A stretch of DNA of 64,000 nucleotides, taken from Pseudomonas sp. RIT-PI-S. GTDB lineage: Bacteria; Pseudomonadota; Gammaproteobacteria; Pseudomonadales; Pseudomonadaceae. The notes beneath the pieces were generated by a model that was given only the letters and a program-made list of their open reading frames with translations, was not told the origin of the DNA and made no database searches. The position numbers and the translations under genes were made by a program. The stretch's first letter is position 1, and every line of letters begins with the position of its first letter. This document shows positions 57,790 to 64,000 of this stretch, in pieces. The DNA lies in the NCBI RefSeq assembly GCF_025642975.1, contig NZ_JANZKJ010000018.1, positions 1-64,000 on the forward strand, read 5' to 3'.

Positions 57790-58856
57790 AGGCAAACCCC
57801 ATCGAAAGGAATATGGAAGAGAGCGCAGCGGGTGGGTTCGACCTCGACTCCTGGGCGCTTGAGCCAGCCCAGCCAGCCCAGGGCGACATTGCCTTGGCGG
57901 CCCAGGCGCGCGGGCGGCACCGCCTTGGGTTCAAGCGTTGGGGCGAACTGGAAGTCCAGCTCGGCGCCCACGTAAAAGCGCACCAGCTCCACCAGCTTGC
58001 GGTAGTCGGCAGTGCCGGGCTGAAAGCGTTGGTAGTCGGCCAGGCCCAGCGGGCCCGCTTCGATGCGTACACAAGACTGGTAATCCCACACGCGGTTGCC
58101 GATGAGCGCACTCTGCCCCAGCACGGCGTTCTTGCGGCCCAGTTGCGTGCACTGCGCCGCTTCGAGCTTCAGCCAGCGGCCGGCGAACGGCTTGACCTTG
58201 AACGGCAAGGAAAACCAGAAGCAAAGGATCGCTTGCAGGTTCAGCGCGTTGCGCGGCTTTTGCGTAAACATCCCGGAGAAATAACTGAACAGTTCACCGC
58301 GCAGTGAGGTTCCACGGCCGTCGCGCATCCGTTGCTGAGCCACCGGGCCGAACCCCACCAGGTTGAGCAGGTACCGGTCGAAACTGGAGCGGCCAGTGCG
58401 CTCATGCTCGATATGAAACTTGTATTTCTGCCAGGCCTCGTAGAACAGCGTGGTCACGCGGTGCCCGAACAGGTCGAGGAATGCATGCGCGGCGTCGTCG
58501 CGGTGCTGGATATGTCGCTCCATCAACAGTTCGGTGTACGGCCGTGGCAGCACCCCGGACGGCCCGACCAGGCCCATGAAAGTAACCTGCACTTCCGTCA
58601 ACGGCAGCCCGGCCGGCGATAGCTTGGCCTCCCGCTCGAAACGCAGGTCGCTGACTTCGCTGGCGGGGAAGTTGAGCGACAGCTGCGAGCGGAAACGCAG
58701 CGGATCCTCATGCGGCCGGGTTTGCGGATCTATTCGCCCGGCCCTGCTGTAATGCAAACGGAGCAAGCGCACCAGTTGAAAGAATTCAAACCGGTGCGGC
58801 TCAGCCCGTGCCTGGTCGATCAGACCAGGGGTTGATCGCCGGTTCGTGCGGGCCAT
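57786..58856 (-). CDS. tssG: T6SS baseplate protein TssG
   Basis: 356-aa wedge protein that joins two TssF copies around TssE. Motifs FEFFQLVRLL near the start and GPSGVLPRPYTELL, conserved in TssG, are visible. Its start overlaps the end of tssF by 37 bases. Confidence 0.92.
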   Translation of the reverse strand: MARTNRRSTPGLIDQARAEPHRFEFFQLVRLLRLHYSRAGRIDPQTRPHEDPLRFRSQLSLNFPASEVSDLRFEREAKLSPAGLPLTEVQVTFMGLVGPSGVLPRPYTELLMERHIQHRDDAAHAFLDLFGHRVTTLFYEAWQKYKFHIEHERTGRSSFDRYLLNLVGFGPVAQQRMRDGRGTSLRGELFSYFSGMFTQKPRNALNLQAILCFWFSLPFKVKPFAGRWLKLEAAQCTQLGRKNAVLGQSALIGNRVWDYQSCVRIEAGPLGLADYQRFQPGTADYRKLVELVRFYVGAELDFQFAPTLEPKAVPPARLGRQGNVALGWLGWLKRPGVEVEPTRCALFHIPFDGVCL

Positions 58857-60652
58857 TGGACCACTCTCTTTTCACGTTGCAGGGTGCGCAGGGTTAATTG
58901 GGTGAAGCTGTTCAACGTGCAGTACTGGCCGAAGAACTGGTTCAGCACCATGCCGAACAGGAACACGCCACTGCCGGTGTATTGGCTCTCGTCGAAGGTG
59001 AGGGTAACGCCTACGCCGCGGACGAAATTCGGTCGAGGATGGCCAATGCGCGCCACTACCGGCTCGCTGTTCACCGCAACGATGCCGTTGATCTGTTTGC
59101 GGATGGCCGAGGCGTTGCGGTAGTTGTACAGCGACAGCAGTTCGAGCAGCACTTCCCGGCCCTGGCTGACCAGCGACATATGGTTAAGCGACAGGTGCGC
59201 GATCAATCGCCAGATCACGCCTTTGCCCAGAGGCACGCGGACCGTCGGGCTCGGCTTGCGCAGGCAGCGGATGTGCGTGATTACCGAGTTCGATGGGATA
59301 TTGAAGTCGCCACGCTCGCCGCCGAAGGGCAGCAGCAGGGGCAGGTCGCGATTGCTACAGGTCAGGCGCAGGCTCAGGGCGTCATTGCTGGCGCCAAGTA
59401 GCTCCAGGTCCCGGTCTACCACTCGGATGAACATGTCCGTGCCTTCGCGCTGCCGAGCGGGTGCCGGGCGGCGGCGGGCGACCCAGTAGCTCGCCCCCGG
59501 GCTCTGTTCGCCACGTGGCTCGAAGAATGGATGGCAGGTGTCTACCTGGTCGACGCCGCCGACCTTTTTGATCCGGCGCACACGGTCGATCGATATCACC
59601 TCGGCGGCGCCCTGAAGGCGAACGTCCGGCTTGACCGGGTACTCGTGCTGGGCATGGCTCAGCTTGATCGGCTCGGCCTGCTGGCGGAACAGGTTGATGA
59701 TCGGGGTGCAATTGAGCTTGAAGTTGTTGCGGCCAATGTTCTGGGCCAGGCGCGCCAACCGGTCGCCCAGGTCGTAGTCGGAGAAATAGAAGTTGAGCTC
59801 CACCGTCTCCAGCGCCTTGCCCGCCAATATCCGGGCGAAACCCGACAGGTCGAAGAACATGAATTTATCGGGGTAAGTGAAGTATTCGTGCAGCAGCCGA
59901 TAGCCGAGGAACGAGCGCTCGGAATAATCCACGAGCCCCTCTTCCAGGCCATAACCCACCGCTTTCAGGGCGTCTACCGGCAAGGCCACTTCCCGGGTGC
60001 GACCTTGGTCCTCGAACGCCAGGGTGACCTTGGCCAGGTTGTTGAACAGCATTTCGTAGAGCTGCAGCATCAAGGTGCTTTCGCCGTCGAGGAAAAACCG
60101 CAGGCTGTCCAGGGACATCTTGCCGAAGGGCACGTCGGACGTAGCCGCAAGGCTCAGGCGCAAGCGTGCCACCAGCTCGGCGCTGTGCCCGTTGAAGGCA
60201 GACCGCTCCATCTCCACGAAGGTGGCCTGGCGTACGGCCACTGGCCAGAGCTCAACCGGGTAACACGTGCGGAACTTGCATACCACGCCGTCGACCGGGT
60301 TGGCGTGCAACTCGGTATGCCGGGCGATCCGATAGCCCTCGGTAACTTTCTCGTGCTTGCCCAAGCTCATTTGCGCAATGGAAATCGACGGGGTAGGGCG
60401 CAGGTAATGCGGGTAAAGCACTTCGAGGAACGACTCGACGATTTCCGGGAATTCGTCGTCGAGCTTTTTATGCACGCGCGCGGCCAGGAACGAAAACGCC
60501 TCGATCAGGCGCTCAGTGTGCGGGTCTTCGCAGTTGTCGCCCTCGATCAGCAAGCGCGAGGCGATCTTCGGATACTGGCTCGCGAATTCCTGGCCGAGAA
60601 AGCGCAGGTGCGAAAGCTCCTTTTCGTAATAGGGGAGAAGATCGTCGAGCAT
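58820..60652 (-). CDS. tssF: T6SS baseplate protein TssF
   Basis: 610-aa baseplate wedge protein. Start MLDDLLPYYEKELSHLRFLG and the following DPHTERLIEAFSFLAARV are family hallmarks. The ATG shares a base with the tssE stop. Confidence 0.95.
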   Translation of the reverse strand: MLDDLLPYYEKELSHLRFLGQEFASQYPKIASRLLIEGDNCEDPHTERLIEAFSFLAARVHKKLDDEFPEIVESFLEVLYPHYLRPTPSISIAQMSLGKHEKVTEGYRIARHTELHANPVDGVVCKFRTCYPVELWPVAVRQATFVEMERSAFNGHSAELVARLRLSLAATSDVPFGKMSLDSLRFFLDGESTLMLQLYEMLFNNLAKVTLAFEDQGRTREVALPVDALKAVGYGLEEGLVDYSERSFLGYRLLHEYFTYPDKFMFFDLSGFARILAGKALETVELNFYFSDYDLGDRLARLAQNIGRNNFKLNCTPIINLFRQQAEPIKLSHAQHEYPVKPDVRLQGAAEVISIDRVRRIKKVGGVDQVDTCHPFFEPRGEQSPGASYWVARRRPAPARQREGTDMFIRVVDRDLELLGASNDALSLRLTCSNRDLPLLLPFGGERGDFNIPSNSVITHIRCLRKPSPTVRVPLGKGVIWRLIAHLSLNHMSLVSQGREVLLELLSLYNYRNASAIRKQINGIVAVNSEPVVARIGHPRPNFVRGVGVTLTFDESQYTGSGVFLFGMVLNQFFGQYCTLNSFTQLTLRTLQREKRVVQWPARTGDQPLV

Positions 60653-61134
60653 CAGTTGAGGTTTTGCACTGTGTATTCTTGGGTGTTGACCTGCAACACC
60701 GCGTCGAAGGACACCTGCCGGGAGATGTCCTGCAGGCGCAGCACCGCATCCACGCGGAAGGTCAGCATGCGGCGGTTGGCCTGTTGCGCGAGCAGTTGCA
60801 CCCTCACGCTGCGAAAACGCCGGTCGCCAACGCTGATTGCCTTTTCCAGTTGCCTCTGGATCAGCAAGCGATCCTGTGGGTCCAGAACGCTTTTGCTGGT
60901 GAAGTCCGGCATGCCGTAGTCCAGGATGGTCCCGCCCAGTTGGGCGAAGCCATCCAGATCGTTAGCGACCAGGCTCTGGCGGGTGTTCACCAGAATCTCC
61001 AGATCGCGCACGATGCTGGCCTTGTAGTCGGCCAGCGAACACAAGCGCTGCGACGCCGCCTCGGCGCGCTGCTGTGGGCTGTCGTCCAGCAGCCGGTCCA
61101 GCAGGGATGGCAACAGCTTGTGTTGACTACTCAT
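60652..61134 (-). CDS. tssE: T6SS baseplate protein TssE (gp25-like)
   Basis: 160-aa gp25-type protein that seeds sheath polymerisation on the baseplate. The region around DLEILVNTRQSL and YGMPDF is the gp25/TssE signature. Confidence 0.93.
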   Translation of the reverse strand: MSSQHKLLPSLLDRLLDDSPQQRAEAASQRLCSLADYKASIVRDLEILVNTRQSLVANDLDGFAQLGGTILDYGMPDFTSKSVLDPQDRLLIQRQLEKAISVGDRRFRSVRVQLLAQQANRRMLTFRVDAVLRLQDISRQVSFDAVLQVNTQEYTVQNLN

Positions 61135-61160
61135 TTCGCCTTCCTGGCAACGTTCGGGGT

Positions 61161-62663
61161 TCAGCCGCGGGTCGATTGCGGCAGTTCGGCGACCAGGCGC
61201 AACGAAGCGGTCAGTTCATCGAGCTGATAGTGCGGGCGCAGGTACGTCACGGCCTTGTACACACCAGGCTTGCCCGGCACCTCGACCACCTCGGCACGGG
61301 CTTCGCGCAGCGGGAACTTGGCTTTGGCTTCCTGGCTGGCGGTATCGTCGAGCAGCACGTAGGTGGCCAGCCACTTGTTGAGGTACATCTCTACGTCCTT
61401 GCGGGAGGCGAAGCTGCCGACTTTGTCCCGCATGATCGCTTTCATGTAATGGGCGATGCGGGAGGTGGCGAAGATGTACTGCAACTGCGCGGAAAGCCGG
61501 GCGTTGGCATTGGCGATATCGGTGTTGTACTGCTTCTGTTTCTGCGCCGACTGGGTGCCGAAGAAGGCCGCGTAGTCGGTGCCCTTGCAGTGCACCAGGG
61601 GAATGAAACCCAGGTCCGACAGCTCTTTTTCGCGACGGTCGGTGATGGCGATTTCGGTCGGGCACTTGAGGGCCACTTCACCGTCATCGGTCTTGAAGGT
61701 ATGGGTCGGCAGGCCCTCGACCAGCCCACCGCCTTCTACCCCGCGGATCGCCACGCACCAGCCGTAACGGGAGAATGCATCGGTGACCCGTGTGCCCAGC
61801 GCGTAGGCGGCGTTCATCCACAGGTACTTGTTGTGGTCGCGGCCATCAACGTTCTCGACGAAGTTGAATTCCTCCACCGGCGTGGTCTCGGGGCCATAGG
61901 GCAGGCGGCCGAGCACGTGGGGCAGGGTCAGGCCCACATAGCGAGAATCTTCCGAGGCCCGGAACGACTTCCACTTGGCGTATTCGACGGTATCGAAAAT
62001 TTTCGCCAGGTCGCGCGGGCCGGACATGTCCGTGAACGAGTCCCAGCCGAACAGTTCCGGCGAGGCCGCCGAAATGAAGGGGGCATGCGCGGCCGCGGCT
62101 ACGTGCGACACCTCCTCGAGCAGGTACATGTCTTCCGGGGTACGGTTGAACTCGTAGTCGCCCACCAACATGCCGAAGGGGGCGCCACCGAAGGTGCCGT
62201 ATTCCTCTTCGTAAACCTTCTTGAACAGCGCGCTCTGATCGAATTCCGACGCTGCCTTCAGGTCACGCACCAGGTCCTTTTTCGAGGCATTGAGCAGGTG
62301 GACCTTGAGCGTGGTGTTGGTCTCGGTCTGGTCGACCAGGTATTTCAAACCGCGCCACGACGCTTCCAGCTGCTGGAATTCGCTGGCATGCATGATCTCG
62401 TTCATCTGTTCGGACAGCATCGCGTCAATCTCGGCGATGCGGGCGTCGAGCACGGCGATCAGGTCTTTGCTGGGCGTAAGCTCGCCCTCCAGCACCTGGC
62501 CGACGAGCTCGCCGATCAGGTCGCGGGTACGGGTGCGCTCGGTTTCCGAGCGGGCCACGCGGCTTTCGGAAATGATGCTGTCCAGCAGCGAGGACTGGGG
62601 GGCGAAGTGTTCAACCTCCACCAATGCCGCGCCTTGCTCGGTCAGGTTTTGCTTGTCGTTCAT
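61161..62663 (-). CDS. tssC: T6SS contractile sheath large subunit TssC
   Basis: 500-aa sheath protein (VipB family). Motifs include ASWRGLKYLVDQTET, FGMLVGDYEF and the C-terminal AKFPLREARAEVVEVPGKPG. It is translated just downstream of tssB (two-base gap), matching the 1:1 sheath. Its N-terminal helix is the expected ClpV target. Confidence 0.97.
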   Translation of the reverse strand: MNDKQNLTEQGAALVEVEHFAPQSSLLDSIISESRVARSETERTRTRDLIGELVGQVLEGELTPSKDLIAVLDARIAEIDAMLSEQMNEIMHASEFQQLEASWRGLKYLVDQTETNTTLKVHLLNASKKDLVRDLKAASEFDQSALFKKVYEEEYGTFGGAPFGMLVGDYEFNRTPEDMYLLEEVSHVAAAAHAPFISAASPELFGWDSFTDMSGPRDLAKIFDTVEYAKWKSFRASEDSRYVGLTLPHVLGRLPYGPETTPVEEFNFVENVDGRDHNKYLWMNAAYALGTRVTDAFSRYGWCVAIRGVEGGGLVEGLPTHTFKTDDGEVALKCPTEIAITDRREKELSDLGFIPLVHCKGTDYAAFFGTQSAQKQKQYNTDIANANARLSAQLQYIFATSRIAHYMKAIMRDKVGSFASRKDVEMYLNKWLATYVLLDDTASQEAKAKFPLREARAEVVEVPGKPGVYKAVTYLRPHYQLDELTASLRLVAELPQSTRG

Positions 62664-62665
62664 GG

Positions 62666-63202
62666 TCAGGCTCCTGCTTGCTCTTTGCCGTCAACGGCGG
62701 CTTCGCGGCCGAATTCCTGGCCCAGGGTCTTGAGCTTCTCAGTGTTTTGCAGCACGTCCATCAGCAGCTCTTCGAGCTTGTCGTTGCCGCCCATCTTGTT
62801 GCGCAGGTCTGCCAGCTTGTTGCGCACTTCCAGCAGCTTGCGCAGCGGTTCGACCTGCTTGACCAGGTTCTGCGGCTCGAAGTCTTCAACGCTGTTGAAG
62901 TTGAGCTCTACACCCAGTTGGGTGCCGTCCTTGGCCAGGGTGTTTTCAACGCGGTAGCTCAAGCGAGGCTTGACGCCCTTGAGCACGCCGTTGAAGTTGT
63001 CTCGGTCGATATAAACGAACTTGCGCTCCTTCAATTTGGGCAACGGTTCCAGCGGGTTACCGGAGAAATCACCCAGCACGCCGACAACGAAGGGCAGCTC
63101 TTTCTTTTCCTGAGCGTCGCCGATGTCCACGTCGTACGTGATGTGCACCCGAGGCGCGCGAACGCGGTCGAGCTTGTGCTGGGTACTGTCCTTCTTCGCC
63201 AT
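62666..63202 (-). CDS. tssB: T6SS contractile sheath small subunit TssB
   Basis: 178-aa sheath protein (VipA family). Motif RVHITYDVDIGDAQEKKELP and GVLGDFSGNP are conserved. ATG at 63202 has GGAG upstream; the frame is open seven codons further but without a ribosome site. Confidence 0.96.
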   Translation of the reverse strand: MAKKDSTQHKLDRVRAPRVHITYDVDIGDAQEKKELPFVVGVLGDFSGNPLEPLPKLKERKFVYIDRDNFNGVLKGVKPRLSYRVENTLAKDGTQLGVELNFNSVEDFEPQNLVKQVEPLRKLLEVRNKLADLRNKMGGNDKLEELLMDVLQNTEKLKTLGQEFGREAAVDGKEQAGA

Positions 63203-63268
63203 CGTTATCTCCAGTGCGAGCAAGTCGCTGCAAGTCGTTTGTTTTCGCCGCCGGGGCCGGCCTGGGGC

Positions 63269-64000
63269 TTACAGGCCTTCGATCATCAGCAATAGGCGCT
63301 GACGGATTTCGTCGTTCATGTTCAGGATGCTTTCGCGACCTACCAGCTCTTCGAAGCGGGTGTTGCCTGAGATCTGGGTGCTGCTGCGAATCACCGATTC
63401 ATCGGGCAACCAGGCGCGCACCGGGGCATTGATCACGCAGAAAGGCAGGTCGCCGAAGTCCTTGAGGCGCTCGAAGGTGACCGGAAAACGCAGGCCCTCG
63501 AAGAGCCGGCCAAGGCCTGGGGACTGGCTGAGGCAGTAGAAGAGCACCAGGTAATGCACCACGTAGCGGTACAACTCGGCGCCGCTGCGGTTGGGGTCTT
63601 TGATCAGCTTGCGAAACGACGACAGGTCGAATGAGCTAAACCCCACCACCCAGCGTACCGGGCTGGTGATGCGGATGGCCTGGCCGTTGTCGTCGAGCGT
63701 TTTGTCGTACTCGAGCGCGAACAGCTCTGGCGTGGTGCTCAGCAGGTTCAACGGCACTTCGAGTTCGTTGACCAGTTGAAAAGGGGCGGCGCAGGCGATG
63801 CGGTCGTACAGCGCCTTGAGTTCTTTGAAGTGGTGCTGGGTTTCTCGCCCGCTGCTGCGAGGCGCGCCCTGCAGGTATTCGCCCAGCAAGGTTTGCGGGC
63901 GGATCAACAGGGCCAACGTGGCCAGGTAATCAGTGGCCTGGGCCTTGAGGGTGTCGGAAACGGCGCGGGTCTGCTTGCGCAGGCCGATCAATGCTTCCAC
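63269..64000 (-). CDS. Unrecognised T6SS-cluster protein, cut by the window edge
   Basis: At least 243 residues, missing the N terminus (the frame is open to the edge). No signal, membrane helix or enzymatic motif is visible; it looks mainly helical and soluble. Segments such as ITSPVRWVVGFSSFDLSSFRKLI and NMNDEIRQRLLLMIEGL at the end give no family I recognise. It lies 66 bases upstream of tssB in the same direction, so a role in sheath or baseplate assembly is possible. Confidence 0.7.
   Translation of the reverse strand: MEALIGLRKQTRAVSDTLKAQATDYLATLALLIRPQTLLGEYLQGAPRSSGRETQHHFKELKALYDRIACAAPFQLVNELEVPLNLLSTTPELFALEYDKTLDDNGQAIRITSPVRWVVGFSSFDLSSFRKLIKDPNRSGAELYRYVVHYLVLFYCLSQSPGLGRLFEGLRFPVTFERLKDFGDLPFCVINAPVRAWLPDESVIRSSTQISGNTRFEELVGRESILNMNDEIRQRLLLMIEGL

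Noticed and set aside
61074..62957. Long plus-strand frames opposite tssC, tssF, clpV and tssM
   Set aside because: The minus-strand frames match known T6SS families over full length; the plus frames do not resemble proteins.

Overview
The window is chromosomal DNA from a Pseudomonas, most likely of the P. putida group (inference from gene order and protein similarity as remembered; no database was searched). The first 41.6 kb is housekeeping core and the last 22 kb is accessory.

Region 1 (137-4085): birA and coaX overlap, followed by a SPOR-domain protein, then a stable-RNA cluster tRNA-Tyr, tRNA-Gly, tRNA-Thr, the first EF-Tu gene (tufA) and tRNA-Trp. Region 2 (4130-15979): secE-nusG, rplK-rplA, rplJ-rplL and rpoB-rpoC, with an L10-type leader before rplJ and a terminator-like attenuator between rplL and rpoB. 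Region 3 (16158-20472): the str operon rpsL-rpsG-fusA-tufB. The two EF-Tu copies in the window differ at about 23 of 397 residues. Region 4 (20613-34302): the S10, spc and alpha operons, complete from rpsJ to rplQ. At four boundaries (before rpsL, rpsJ, rpsH and rpsM), and also before tRNA-Trp, a hairpin sits directly against or inside a sigma70-like promoter with a 17-base spacer.

Region 5 (34475-41581): katA with a neighbouring ferritin gene (ftnA/bfrA type, lacking the haem methionine), uvrA on the minus strand, a YajR-like MFS transporter and ssb. Region 6 (41642-43830): an AT-rich 330-base intergenic stretch and an RTX-repeat secreted lipase-like protein with an unusual nucleophile elbow.

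Region 7 (43943-64000, all minus strand): a type VI secretion cluster read from the right edge leftwards: an unrecognised partial gene, tssB, tssC, tssE, tssF, tssG, clpV, tssJ, tssK, tssL, tssM, a 25-codon coupled small ORF, a second IcmF-family protein fused to an OmpA peptidoglycan-binding domain, hcp and tssA. It encodes sheath (TssB/C), baseplate (TssE/F/G/K), membrane complex (TssJ/L/M plus the OmpA-fused protein), recycling ATPase (ClpV), inner tube (Hcp) and cap (TssA). No VgrG, PAAR or effector/immunity gene is present in the window; they may lie beyond the right edge or elsewhere. The gene set resembles the K1-type T6SS of P. putida, but here it lies next to ssb.

No CRISPR array, insertion sequence, integrase, prophage or rRNA gene was seen. 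The less ordinary signals are the small coupled ORF and the IcmF-OmpA fusion in the T6SS operon, the promoter/hairpin composites in the ribosomal operons, and the divergence of the tuf pair.
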